From assembly GCF_018446385.1 (NCBI RefSeq), contig NC_056001.1, positions 12,766,672-12,830,671 on the forward strand: a DNA stretch of 64,000 nucleotides. The letters run 5' to 3'. Below the pieces are notes generated by a model, which saw only the letters and a list, made by a program, of their open reading frames with translations, was not told where the DNA came from and did not search any database. The position numbers were made by a program, and so were the translations under genes. This stretch comes from Zingiber officinale (taxonomy: Eukaryota; Streptophyta; Magnoliopsida; Zingiberales; Zingiberaceae). Shown here in pieces: positions 1 to 12,119 of this stretch (positions are counted from its first letter, which is position 1; each line of letters opens with the position of its first letter).

Positions 1-1764
1 TTAATTGATAAAAAATAATTTCCTGTTCTTTTATTAAAGTGGTCGGCCACCTCTAATTCTCCAAGCAAGAAAAGTTTTAATCACAAGAATTAAAACTTCT
101 TAATTTGTTTCCGAAAATTTTTAAAATAAAAATTTCTCTATTAATTTTTCTCTTCATGGTTGCTTATAAAAGGAAATTTTATAAATTAAAATCTCTCTAT
201 TAAAACATGTGGATGATTTCTAAAAAAGAAAGTTATCTTTAAAATTAAAATCTTCCTCTCAATCTACAAATAAGGGAATATATCAAATCTTTTCTTAATC
301 TTTTGTAGAAACTATAATAGGAAAAATTTAATTTTAAAACTCTCTTTTAAAATCATGAACATGGTTCCATAAAAGGAAAGTTTTATCAAAAATTAAAATC
401 TTCCTTTCAATCTACAAATAAGGAAAGATATCAAATCTTTTCTTAATCTTTTGTAGAAACTATAAAAGGAAAGATTTAATTTTAAAACTCTCTTTTAAAA
501 TCATGAGGATGGTTTCATAAAAGGAAAGTTTTATCAAAAATTAAAATCTTCCTTTTAACTACAAATAAGGAAAGATATCAAACCTTTCACTTAATCTTTT
601 GTAGAAAGCTATAAAAGGAAAGATTTAATTTTAAAACTCTCTTTTAAAACCATGGTATCCACATAAGAAAGATTTAAAAAATAAAATTCTTTTTAATTTA
701 ATGTGGCCGACCACATCAAGCTTGGATTCAAGCTAGGGCCGGCCACATAACTTGGCTCATCCTATTTGCTTGGCCGGCCCAAGCTTGGGTTCCAAGCTTG
801 GTTGGCCGGCCACCTTAGGATGGGTATAAAGGTGGGTATAATACTTTATTAATAAGAGACTACGATAGGGACCGAGAGGAAGAATTGGTTTTGGTCTCCT
901 GATGAAATTAAGCTTCCCGTGTTTGCCCCGAACACCCAACTTAATTTCATCAATAATAATTTATTCGACTAAAGAATTATTATTGAACAACCGCACCAAT
1001 CCAAATTACATTTTGGGCTCCTTCTTATCATGAGTGTGTTAATCTCCCTGTGTTTAAGATGTCGGATGCCCACTAATTAATTGAGTTACTGACAACTCAC
1101 TTTAATTAATATCTTAGTCCAAGAGTAGTACCACTCAACCTTATTGTCGTGTCGGACTAAGTCCACTTGTAGGGTTTAACATGACAATCCTTATGAGCTC
1201 CTCTTGGAGACATTATCAACCTAGATTACTAGGACACAGTTTTCTTCTATAATCAACAACACACACTATAAGTAATATCATTTCTCAACTTATCGGGCCT
1301 ATTAATTTATCAAGCTAAATCTCACCCTTTGATAAGTCAAAGAAATAAATACTAAATATATGCGCTTGTTATTATATTAGGATTAAGAGCACACACTTCC
1401 ATAATAACTAAGGTCTTGTTCTTTTATTAAGTCAATATAAAAAGAACTTACCTTAAATGATCCTGCTCAATACACTTAGAGTGTACTAGTGTAATTTATC
1501 AGTCAAGATAAACTAATACCTAATTACACTACGACTATTCCAATGGTTTGTTCCTTTCCATCTCAGTCGTGAGCTACTGTTTATAATTTATAAGGAATTG
1601 ATAACATGATCTTCTGTGTGTGACACCACACACCATGTTATCTACAATATAAATTAATCGAACAACTACACTTAACTTATAAATGTAGATATTTGACCAT
1701 TATGATTCTTATTTCTAAGTAAATATTTATACAAAAAGCTAGGCTTTTAGTATACATTCCAACA
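1..1764 (-). mobile_element. Truncated family-B Copia LTR (minus orientation)
   Basis: Runs off the left edge of the window. It aligns by eye with the two LTRs of the complete element at 39602-49276: both share the GGCCGGCC-rich block, the stretch with the CCGAACAC motif near 930, and the terminal inverse 'AGTATACATTCCAACA' ending at 1764 (reverse complement of an LTR start TGTTGGAATGTATAC). Because the LTR 5' end points right and no polypurine tract follows, this is either a 5' LTR or a solo LTR; the partner end lies outside the window. The expected target duplication would be TCTAC (1765-1769), which cannot be checked here. Confidence 0.85.
238..655. repeat. Tandem ~148-bp units inside the family-B LTR
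   Basis: Three units, marked by the recurring block AAATTAAAATCTTCC at about 243, 391 and 539, then a shared tail through TAGAAACTATAA. Only this LTR copy shows the triplication clearly; the other family-B LTRs in the window have different minisatellites at comparable places. Confidence 0.75.
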
Positions 1765-2471
1765 TCTACTACGAGGCTAAAGTCGAGTTGGTAGGAATTA
1801 TTCTGATTACCAAAATTGTCTAATCAGTCAGACCACCACCTCATTCGATTAGACTTGAAGGGGAGACTTGTGGTCCAGGTAAGGATGAGTAGGATTCCAC
1901 ATAGATGGAAGGATGATGAAGTTGCCAAAGTGGTTGTAAAGATAGGTCCAAGGTCCGACTCCTGGCTCCTAAGCCCCTTGGCCTTCCCGGCTCCGAAACC
2001 TCTTGGGCCTCCTAGCCCCAAAGTCCCTTGGGCTTTTTGATTCCTGATCTTCTTGAGACTCCTGTCTCCCAACTCTCTCAAGACTTCCGTCTTCTGACCT
2101 GTTCGAGATCTTAGCTCCCGACTCTCAAGACTCCCGGTTCTTGCCCTTCTCGGGGCTCTAGGCTCCCGACCCACTCAGAACTCCCAGCTTCTAACCTTAT
2201 CGAGACTCCTGGCTCTCAATCCTCTTGGGGTTCCTAGCTCACCATCCTCTTGGACTTTCCATTTTCCTAGTAATACGAGATGAAATATCAACATGGAAAG
2301 AAAGTTTGTTAAGGCAATGATGTGACTAAATCTTGCTCTATTTAAGGATAACTTGCATAAAAATTGAAACAGAAGGAAAGAACATGCTAATATGATCATT
2401 TTAAGAAAAAAGGTGACAACTTGACTAAATATTATATTATTTAGGGAATTAAATAATAACCACGTAAAAGG
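1765..2471. other. Probable Ty3/gypsy-type LTR remnant, left part
   Basis: No gene is visible. From about 1950 to 2260 the sequence is a run of degenerate ~35-bp units built on 'GACTCC(T/C)GGCTCC' with interspersed 'CTCTTGGG'. It continues, after removal of element G, into 9689-~10020, which has a TATA-like TCTATAAAAAAGG and an 'ACTTGAGCGTTGG' block of the kind seen near the end of some plant Ty3/gypsy LTRs. The superfamily call is an inference; no coding domain supports it. Confidence 0.35.
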
Positions 2472-3024
2472 TGTTGGAAATTTAAATAAGAAATTAAATC
2501 TAGATCGTTGGATCAAGATTGACAAATCTTATTTATCCAACTTGAAAGGTTTAAGTACCCTTGGATGACTCAATCTCATTCATTGATTTTTAAAGAGTGA
2601 CATCTAATAAAGAGGTAGTGTGTATCTTAGGAATGGATGTGATCTACATCATCCAATTCAAAATGGATGGATGAGATCTAATTGAACCAAGAGGTTCTTA
2701 TACCCCTTCATGAAGTATAAATAAGATCCCTTACATTTTCATTTGAATCACTCAATTCATTCCAAGCAAAGTAAGCATTGCATTCCATACTTGCATTGGA
2801 GAGTTCGAGAAGCTTCTTCAGTTCGGAGCTCTTGTGATTTGCAGTGTTGCTATCGCAAGATAAAATCGTTACATCTTGGGAGACGATTGTCGTGTTCCGC
2901 GAGTACTGTGTGCAAGGTAAATTTGTATTAAAGAGATAGAGTTCAACTCTAGCTTTGACTTCACCAAAGCGGTGTTACACTTCATTTTACCCATGTTCAG
3001 ATTGCACTACCACCAGAACCAACA
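2472..3024 (+). repeat. 5' LTR of element G
   Basis: Begins TGTTGGAAATTTAAAT and ends ACCAGAACCAACA. A TATA-like GTATAAATAAG lies at 2717-2727, in the expected place for the LTR promoter, with the likely R/U5 segment after it. Confidence 0.9.
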
Positions 3025-3049
3025 ATTTTAAGATGAATTTTTTTATGCA

Positions 3050-6000
3050 ATCTTGATGGATTCATCATCGGCGACTCTTGTTCCATCGACGCATGCCAAA
3101 AAATCGAAGAAGTTTACGGGTACCGATTTCAAGAGCTGACAGCAAAAGATGCTATTTTACCTATCCACGTTAAACCTTGCTAGGTTCTTACGTGAAGATC
3201 CCCCCTCTATATCTCAAGACGAGACTGATAAAGGAAAGAGGGTGGCATATGATGCTTGGGAATATAGTTGTTGGTGCAATCGACCTCCAATGTTTCAATG
3301 TCAGACAAATATGTTTAAGTATGCTTAAGTATGTTTACGTATGGAACTTGATCAAGAGAAGTCCTAGTTGTAGGCTAGGCAAGGAAAAAAATCTCGGTAT
3401 ATCGTGGAAGCCAGGTGGATAGGTCTGGAGGACTTGATCCCTGGGTAGCCAAATACTGAGTCCTAGTTGTAGGCTAGGTAAGGGAAATCTCGGTATGTCG
3501 TGGAAGCTAGGTGGATAGGTCTGGAGGACTTGATCCATGGATAGCCGAATACTGAGTCTTGGTGAGTGAAGCCAAGTGGAGAAAATCCTAGGGGGTGGTA
3601 ACCTTAGGTCCTGGTGAGTGAAGCCAGGTTGACAAAACCCTAGGGGGTGGTAACCTTAGGTAACGAGAAGTCTTGGAGGAGTGAACTCCAAGTAAGGTTG
3701 TTCGGATGGTTTTCGGTCGACCGCAAGCGGTCGACCGGACCAGCGGATCTCGGTAAATCTAGGTTTAGGTTTACCATTGTATTCTGTATTACTATTATTG
3801 TTGTTGGCTAATGTAGTATCGCAGGAAAAGTCTTAGTGGATCGGGCGATCAGACACTGAGCTGGCAAAAGTCCAAATAGGTCTGGAGGACCAATGTTTGA
3901 CAGGTAAGTTGAGGTATGCAACTGGAGGAGCGACAGTGAGGTCGGGTTCCTAAAAGGAACAACCTTAGGTCGCTCATCCAATTGAAGAAACCGGGAAAGT
4001 TTCCAAGTTGAGATTAAGACAGTTCTACTGTCTATATTACTCATGCATTATATTACTGTGCTAACCTTTGTTTTACAGGAATATTGTTTAACTTTGTTTT
4101 GCAGATTCGGCCTGATCGATCGACCGAATAGGAGGATCGGTCGACCGAACAGGAGGATCGGTCGACCGAACCAGCTTAACCCAAACCAGAGATCAGTTCA
4201 GACCAAAGCGAAGCACAGTCCGATAGAAGCTTGATTGGTCGACCGAACTAGGGATCGGTCGACCTATCTAATCAGTATTAATGGAGAATTAAATGAAGAT
4301 CTCAAAAGATTTCGACAAACAGGGAAGGAAGCTGTTCGGTCGATCGAAAAATAGGATCGGTCAACCAAACCCTTAATGAGCAATTAATGAGAAAGATCGA
4401 GCCAGCGTTAGATTCCAGCCAAGAAGGAAGGGAGCGGGGTTCGGTCGACCAAACATTGATGATTCCTATAAAAGTGAAGCTCCAGGTCCGTGGCTGGGTA
4501 ACGGGTTCTAATATCATCTCTGTGAAAAGCTGTTCGTGCTACTACTCTTCTACACATCCATCAAGCAAGTTGTTGTACTATCTAAGAAGTGTCGATCGAG
4601 CTATATCTTCTATCTAAGTAATCGGTATATTTGTTTAACTTGCATTGTACTTAATCCAAGTAAGATAGTAGGCTGTTACTATCTTACTCTGCTCATTTAT
4701 ACGATTTGCTTCTTTCCGAGGATCTCGGAAAGAATGGTTATAGTGGATTGCCCATCGGTGTGATCAAGGATCGCGGGCCTTCAAGTAGGAGTCGAGCTAG
4801 GCTTCGAACAAAGTAAAACAGACTTGTCTATTCTTTTACTTTCCGCTGTGCACGACTCTGTTTTTAAAAGATAAAAGAAAAGATTTTAAAACAAGCGATA
4901 TTCACCCCCCCTCTATCGCTCTCAATCGATCTATCAATAGTGACTTCTTATGCCGAAACAATATCCTCAATGGCTTGGATAACACGTTATACAATGTATA
5001 TAATCCAATGACGACTGCAAAGGAGTTATGGGAATCTCTCGAAATGAAGTACAAAATAGAAGATGCCAAATTGAAGAAATTCACTATCAGCAAATTCTTA
5101 GACTTCTAGATGATTGATTCTAAAATTGTGACAACTCAAGTCCAAGAGCTGTAGTTGATCCTACATAATCTGCATGCTGAGGGCATGACAATGAATGAGT
5201 CCTTTCAAGTTACCACGATAATCGAGAAACTTTCACCTTCATGGAGGGAATTCAAAAATTATCTAAAGCATAAGCGAAAAGAGATGAGACTTGAGGATTT
5301 GATTGTAATACTGTGGATTGAAGAAGACAATTGCAAGTAATCAGAATCAATAAAATGCCTATATTTGAAAAGGTAAATCTACTGGAACTAAACACTAGTA
5401 AGAAAAGAAAGTATCTCGGCAAAGGATAGAGCCAGGGGAGGACCAAGAAGTTCCAAGGAACATACCACAATTACGGCAAACCGAATCACAGGGCCAAACA
5501 TTGCCGACGTCCAAAGAAAGCCACTCAAGTGCACATAACTGAAGATAAGTCAACGCTAATAGACATGTCAGAATTAGACCCGACTGTAATTGTATTTGGA
5601 GCCAACTTAGTAGACAATCCAAGGAAGTGATGAGTCAATACTGGTGCCACACAACACATTTGCTCTGACAAGGCTCACTTTTCAACTTATACCCCTATTA
5701 ATGGGAGAAAACTAATCATGGGTAATTCTGTAACTTCCAATATTGTTAGTTTTGGCAAGCTGGTACTAAACATGATATTAGACAAAGAAGTGACACTAAT
5801 TGATGTGCTTCATGTTCCTAACATTTAGAAGAATTTAGTGTTACGGTCGACTCTTGTCAGAGTTGGATTCAGGCTAGTGTTTAAGCCAAATAAATATGTA
5901 TTGACAAAAAATGTCAATTCATTCATCATGGAGAATGGTTTATTTAAAATGAATGTAATTGTTGTACACCGTGAATTTAATGGCAATAAAATTATAAATT

Positions 6001-8560
6001 CTACTTATTTGGTCGAGTGTTCTAATTTATGCATATTAGACTTGGACATGTAAACTATAACACTTTGCGATGACTTGTGAATTTAAATTTATTACCAACA
6101 TTTAATGTTGATCCAACACATAAATATGAAATATGTGTTGAAGCTAAAATGACAAAGTTGTCTTTCCATTCAGTGGAAATAAGCACGACCCCTCTAGAAT
6201 TAATTTATATTGACATATGTGATTTAAAATTTGTACAAATTAGAGGAGGTAAAAAGTACTTTGTTACTTTTATTGATGTTTGCACTAGATGCTATTATGT
6301 GTATCTATTGAGTGGCAAAGATGAAGCCTTAGAATCATTCAAAAATTATAAGAATGAAGTTGAGAATCAAATTGGTCAATGAATTAAAATAATTCAGAGT
6401 GATTGAGGAGGAGAATATGATGATCCATTTGATGAATTTTGTGTAGAATTTGGTATTATTCATCAAACGACAACTCCTTACTCTCCTCAATCAAATGAGA
6501 TTACTAATCATAAAAAACCAAACTCTTAAAGAAATGATGAATGCTATGTTGATAAGTTCAGGTTTACCCCAGAATTTATAGGGGGGAGCTATTTTATCGA
6601 TAAATCATATTCTCAATAAAATTCCTCACAAAAGGAAAGATAAAACTCATGAGTTATGGAAGGGTCATAAGCTTTCTTATAAATATCTAAAAGTGTAGGA
6701 GTGTTTGGCTAAGGTGAAAGTGCCTAGACCAAAGCAAACTAAAATATGACTAAAGATAATCGATTGCATTTTTTATTGGATATGCCAATAATAGTAGTAC
6801 ATATCGATTTTTGGTGCACAGATAAGCAATTCTTGAAGTACATGTTGGAACTACAATTGAATCAAGGAATGTTACATTTTTTTGAAGGTGTCTTTCCTTG
6901 CAAAGATAGGAAAGAAGAAATTTTAAATAAAAGAACTTATGAAACTGCGAGTAAGGATAATCTTGGAAATAATGAAGAACCAAGACGTAGTAAGAGGGCC
7001 AAAAAAGTAAATTCATTTGGTCTTGATTTCATAACTTATATGTTGGACAATGAACTAAGGACAATAAACGAAGCCTTATCAAGTCTCGAGGCTCCCTTTT
7101 GGAAAGAAGCCATCAATAGTAAAATAAATTCCATTATGCAAAACCATACTTGGGAATTGGTAGATATTCCATCTCGAATCAAGTCTTTAGGATGTAAATG
7201 GATCCTAAAGAATAAATATAAGGCTGATGGAACTATTGAAAAGTACAAGGCAAAACTAGTGGCAAAGGGATTAAAACAAAAGGAAGGTCATGACTTCTTT
7301 GATACCTATTCACCAATAACAAGGATCATATACATTCGAGTATTTACTGCTATTACTGTAATATATAACTTTGAGATACATCAAATGGATATGAAAATAA
7401 CCTTTTTAAATAATTAGAAAATGAAATATATATGAAGCAATTTGAAGGGTTTGTCACTCCAAGACAAGAAAATAAGGTGTGTAGACTCATGAAGTAACTA
7501 TATGAGCTAAAACAAACACTGAAATAGTGACATGAGAAATTTAACAAAACTATAATGTCAAATGGATTTAAAATAAATACGTGTGATAAATGCATATATA
7601 TCAAAGGTACATCTGACTCGTTTATCATTATCTGTTTATATGTAGATGATATGCTCATCATGAGTAGTAATCATGATATAATCTTGACTACTAAGAAGAT
7701 ATTGACTAGAAACTTTGATATAAAAGATATGAGTATAGTGGACGTTATACTTGGGATTAAGATTGATAAGACATTAGATGAAATTATCCTTTTACAGTCT
7801 CATTCTATTATGACAATACTAAGGAAATTTAATGCATATGATCTTTCTCCTGTAAAAAGATCGATGAACTTAAGCTTGCATTTGGCTAAAAACCATGGTG
7901 AACCTGTATCCCAATTGGAATATTTGAGGATAATTGACAATTTGATATATATCACTAACTGCACACGTCCAGATATTGCCTATATGGTCAACAAATTAAG
8001 TAGATTTACAAGTAATCCAAATGATGACTATTAGAAGACATTAATAAAGGTTCTTAAATATTTAAGATACACCTTAGAGTATGGAAGACATTATATGAGA
8101 TATCCAATGATACTAGAAAGCTATTGTGATGCAAATTAGATATCTAATACAAAAGACTCTAAATCCACCAGTGGATATGTGTTTACCATTGGTGGTGAAG
8201 TAGTGTTATGAAAATCCATGAAACAAACTTGCATAGTTCGATTAACTATGGAATATGAGTTTATAGCCTTAGCTAAAGCCGCAAAAGAAGCTGAATAACT
8301 TCATAACCTCTTAGAAGATATCCCATGTTGGGAAAAATCAGTGCTTGCCATGATGATACATTGTGATAACCAATCGGCAATTTAAGAGCACAAAATAACT
8401 TGTATAATGGTAAGTCATGACATATTTGCTGATGACACAATACCATTAGGCAGTTAATCTCTAATGAAGTTATCTCTATCGATTATGTCAAATCAAAAGA
8501 TAACTTGGCGGATTCATTTATAAAAGTTTGAATAGAGATCAAATATATTAGACATCAAGA
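3050..8560 (+). pseudogene. Broken gag-pol of element G
   Basis: Domains appear in Copia order but are cut by stops and frameshifts. Gag: 3050-3267, resuming at 4942 after the nested LTR H, to about 5340. A zinc-knuckle relic near 5460-5510 has lost both first cysteines. Protease relic near 5634-5800: the motif reads N-T-G-A-T-Q-H instead of D-T/S-G, so the catalytic Asp is an Asn. Integrase 6090-6650 keeps D-I-C-D and a GGEY block. Reverse transcriptase 7080-8030 keeps K-W-I-L-K, Y-V-D-D-M and C-T-R-P-D-I. RNase H relic 8110-8560 keeps K-S-T-S-G-Y. This copy cannot encode a working polyprotein. Confidence 0.9.
3269..4936 (+). mobile_element. Solo LTR H, nested in the gag of element G
   Basis: 1668 bp, TGTTGG at the left and CTATCA at the right, flanked by ATAGT (3264-3268 and 4937-4941). 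Removing it with one ATAGT restores the Copia gag reading frame across the site, which proves insertion. It carries hairpin units near 3558-3692, a GGTCGACC/GATCGGTCGACCGA palindrome cluster at about 3717-4450, a TATAAAAG box at 4460, and ends with the 'TATTCACCCCCC..CTAT' type tail common to Copia LTRs of this genome. No PBS or internal region, hence solo. Confidence 0.93.
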
Positions 8561-9130
8561 GGAATGAGATTAAAAATCTACAAACATGAACATTCATAGT
8601 GGTAACCCAACCTTGTTAATTGGAGATCTCAAGATCTTGGTTCAATGGGACAGTAAAATTATGAAAGTTCGCGTGAGCACTTAGACTAGTTCTCCTCTCA
8701 TTCCTAGGATGGAGAAGTGCTACCTGCGATATGTAGTGAGGTTAAGTTATAAACTTTTAATGACTCCTATATTTAAAAAAATAGAGTATGGTAGGATACT
8801 CTTTATAGGAGGTCACCTATATAAAGTATGAAGGTGGGTCGCTTCAATGGAATACTTATGAATCCAAGATGTTGTCCATGGCCAAACGGACAAAACAATG
8901 AGAATTATAAAGAAGTGAGAAATGTTATTATGTATGTATCATTGTCTTGGTTTATACGAATGACTGAGTAGTTCAAGACATCACGTTTGCTAAGCAACCT
9001 AGTAAATCCGATGACACTTTACTACGAAAGGTTCAAAGCCACAAGTCACCTCTCCTGATGTAATAATCTTTCGATTAAACTCTTCTTAGGTGATAACATA
9101 CATGTATTAATTTACATTCATGCGGGGGAT

Positions 9131-9683
9131 TGTTGAAAATTTAAATGAGAAATTAAATCTACATCGTTGGATCAAGATTGACAAATCATGATCATCAAAC
9201 TTGAAAGGTTTAAGTGCCCTTTGGATGACTCAATATCATTCATTGATTTCTAAAAAGTCGCATCTAATCAAGAGATAGTGTGTCTCTTAGGAAAGGATGT
9301 GATCTACATCATCTAATTCAAAATGGATGGATAAGATTTAATTGAACCAAGAAGTTTTCATACCCCTTCATTTAGTATAAATAAGATCCCTCACTCTTCA
9401 TTTGAATCACTCAATTCATTCTGAGCAAAGCAAGTATTGCATTCCATACTTGCATTGGAGAGTTCAAGAAGCTTCTTCGGTTCGGAGGTTTTACGATTTG
9501 CAGTGTTGCTATCTTAAGATAAAGTCATTACATCTTGGGAGACGATTGTCGTGTTCCATGAGCACTGTGTGCAGGGCAAATTTATCTTAAAGAGATAGAG
9601 TTCAACTCTATCCTCGACTTCGTCAAAGCGGTGTTACACCTCATTATGCTTGCGCTCAAATTGCACCACCACCAGAACCAACA
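9131..9683 (+). repeat. 3' LTR of element G
   Basis: Same length as the 5' LTR; starts TGTTGAAAATTTAAAT straight after the purine tract GCGGGGGAT and ends ACCAGAACCAACA. Confidence 0.9.
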
Positions 9684-10029
9684 AAAGGAAAAGAGGAAAA
9701 GGTATATGGTTTCTCTATAAAAAAGGATTCTTCACAGCTTCTCAAGTACACATGTACACCTCATCTTTCTCTTCTAACTTGAGCGTTGGAATTGCTATGT
9801 CGACGAACTCCTTGGCCGTCAGCATAAGCCTCTTTTTTGGTTGTCATTTTTCTTCTGCGCAGGTTTTAGATCATATCATCATCCTCCTCCTTATCATTCA
9901 ACTATTGATGATTAAGTTGACTATCTAACCAGCTCACCGATGAATTATTAGTTAATGTTCACGGGTAGAATCAGATCCATTGTTACATGAAACTCCTCAT
10001 TGACCCATCGTTTGATCTGTTCGACTTTA

Positions 10030-10150
10030 TCGGTTGTCTAGGGGCATATGGTTAAGCCCTTGTGGCTATGGTGCCGTGATAGGACATCCATGTTGTCATC
10101 CAGATATCCACAGTTCGATCCTTAGTTATGGAATATTTGTAAAAAATTTT
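10030..10150 (+). mobile_element. Possible tRNA-derived SINE head
   Basis: A CAGTTCGATCC stretch at about 10111-10121 resembles a polymerase III B box, with ATGGTTAAGCCCTTGTGG upstream at a distance compatible with an A box. The shared 3' tail of the two other SINEs in this window is absent, so this is at best a fragment. Confidence 0.3.
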
Positions 10151-11126
10151 TCTTTAAATGAGGTATGCAATTAAAGGAAATTGGACTTCTGGGTTATTCA
10201 CCGTGTACGTTTCCTGATTTACCTGATGATTGATAGAAAAATTGTATGAAATAAGATCAGTTATCTTTCAAAACTAGACAATGAGATTAATTCAATTTAT
10301 TATTAGTATTTTTTTTAGGACATATGGTTGAAAATGAGGTTGACTTAGAATAGAGAGGAAGGAAGAATTTATTGGTTTTTTTTGAATGATCAAATTTGGT
10401 CCGTCCATCGCATTGCTTTGCTTAGCAGGCATAGCCGACTGACTTGAATGCCGTCTATAGCTTTAGTTAAGCTTATCTATCTTCCATCCTTTTTCGCTTG
10501 TCAAATAGTTGGCCAAGACAGCTGATTTAATATTCTTTTCCCAAATTTTGACAGTAAAATTCAATAGGTAAAATTCTAAATCCTCCTATTTTTTTTTTAA
10601 AATTAACACTAGTTAGTTACTCATAATTATCATAATATAATACTGATAAAAAATAAATTATCTATATTTTACTAGTTACAATTTATCATTATTGATTAGA
10701 GATGATTATAGAGACTATGAACACAATTATAATTTATTTTTGCTATAAGAGTATTATGAGTTGAAATGTGTATATTAAGGACGGTCCTAGATTTTAAGGG
10801 GCCGGTATAAAAAAAATCTCCCTTTAATTCAAGTAAAAAAATTTTATTTAAATTGAAAAGTTTAAATGTGTACATTATTATGTAGTATCCATGGGTGAGG
10901 GTGCCAATACAATGATGCGATAATGACGACGCTGGACGATGATTATCGGTATGGACGAAGAGTTTGAGAGTGAATAAAAATGGATTTTGAAAAATTAAAT
11001 TTTAGAGAAATAAAAATAAGAAAAGACTCATGCGTATTTTTCAGAGGACACCTCTTAAAATTCATGATATTTTAAAATTTATAATTACAACTTTTAAATT
11101 TTTTTCTAATGAATATATTTGATTAG

Positions 11127-11130
<4 letters not shown>

Positions 11131-11220
<90 letters not shown>
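11131..11220. repeat. (TA)45 microsatellite
   Basis: Ninety uninterrupted bases of TA repeat, about 0.9 kb upstream of the formin ATG. Exact length is prone to assembly or slippage error. Confidence 0.97.
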
Positions 11221-11225
<5 letters not shown>

Positions 11226-12119
11226 TTTTTTTTGAAAAAGGGTCCCGTGCTAAAGGTGGGGCCTGTGTGTTAGCCCCACCTTAACAACCCCTAATCCACT
11301 CTAGTGGATACTATAATATAATTTTCCTAACCAGTATATTTTTAGAAAATAAAAATATATTAAAGTGGAATACGATGCTATTTTAATAATAAATTAATCA
11401 TTACACATGGGTTACAAATATAATATATGAATACATGTAAATCAATATTATAAATTTATAAATTAAAATTAGTAAGGGTACGTAAAGCAGTAGTATAATA
11501 CAAGAACAACGCTAAAGACCTCAATAATAAATTACTATAAATAATTTTCTCTTCTAAAAATTTAATTAATTTTTTATATAAATATATTAAATTGATAAGA
11601 AAATATACTATATATTTGATCTTAACTAAAATAATGAGAAAGATATATTTTAAATTTTATTGGCCCAAAATATTTATAAAAATTAATTTACTGTATTATC
11701 AATCCTATAATATGGAACTAAAAACAATCCTGTGCAGATTTTTTATATAAAAAATAGTCAAAGAAAATTACATTTTTACCTAATTATTTATAACTAAAAT
11801 TATATTTACAAATTAAAATATTTCATTTATTTAAAATCTTTATTTAATATTAATCTATAAATATACAACATTCTTTTAATTTTACTATTATAATTGTGTA
11901 TAGCTTTGCAAGAAAAGTTTTAGAAAACAAGCTTAGGAAATAGTCAATTAATATAATTAATGCAGTAAGCGTTCACGGCAACCAAAAAAAATTGAATGGG
12001 GGGAGACGAGAGGAGTCAACGAAATCCAACACAAATTCCCAATCTCTTCAAAATGAAATAGCAGAGTTGAGTCATTTCTGATGCATTGATCTCTTCCTTT
12101 TGATACAAACCAACCAGCC

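Larger units (their letters stand above)
2472..9683 (+). mobile_element. Copia element G, 7.2 kb, degenerate
   Basis: Complete outline of a Ty1/copia retrotransposon: two 553-bp LTRs (2472-3024 and 9131-9683), both TGTTG...CCAACA, flanked by the 5-bp target duplication AAAGG (2467-2471 and 9684-9688). A purine tract GCGGGGGAT abuts the 3' LTR. The segment right after the 5' LTR does not match the usual tRNA-Met primer site, so the PBS is changed or unusual. LTRs differ from each other at many positions by eye, so the insertion looks old. It contains the nested solo LTR H. Confidence 0.93.
9689..12119. other. Intergenic region upstream of the formin
   Basis: 9689-~10020 is the right half of the LTR remnant that element G split. 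The rest is AT-rich and shows no convincing gene. It contains a possible SINE head and a long TA microsatellite, listed separately. The last ~150 bases before the formin ATG (12120) must hold the promoter and 5' UTR. I see no clear TATA box there, so the transcription start cannot be placed. Confidence 0.6.

Noticed and set aside
10030..10150. tRNA gene
   Set aside because: Only B-box similarity; a cloverleaf cannot be drawn with proper acceptor pairing, so at most a SINE fragment.
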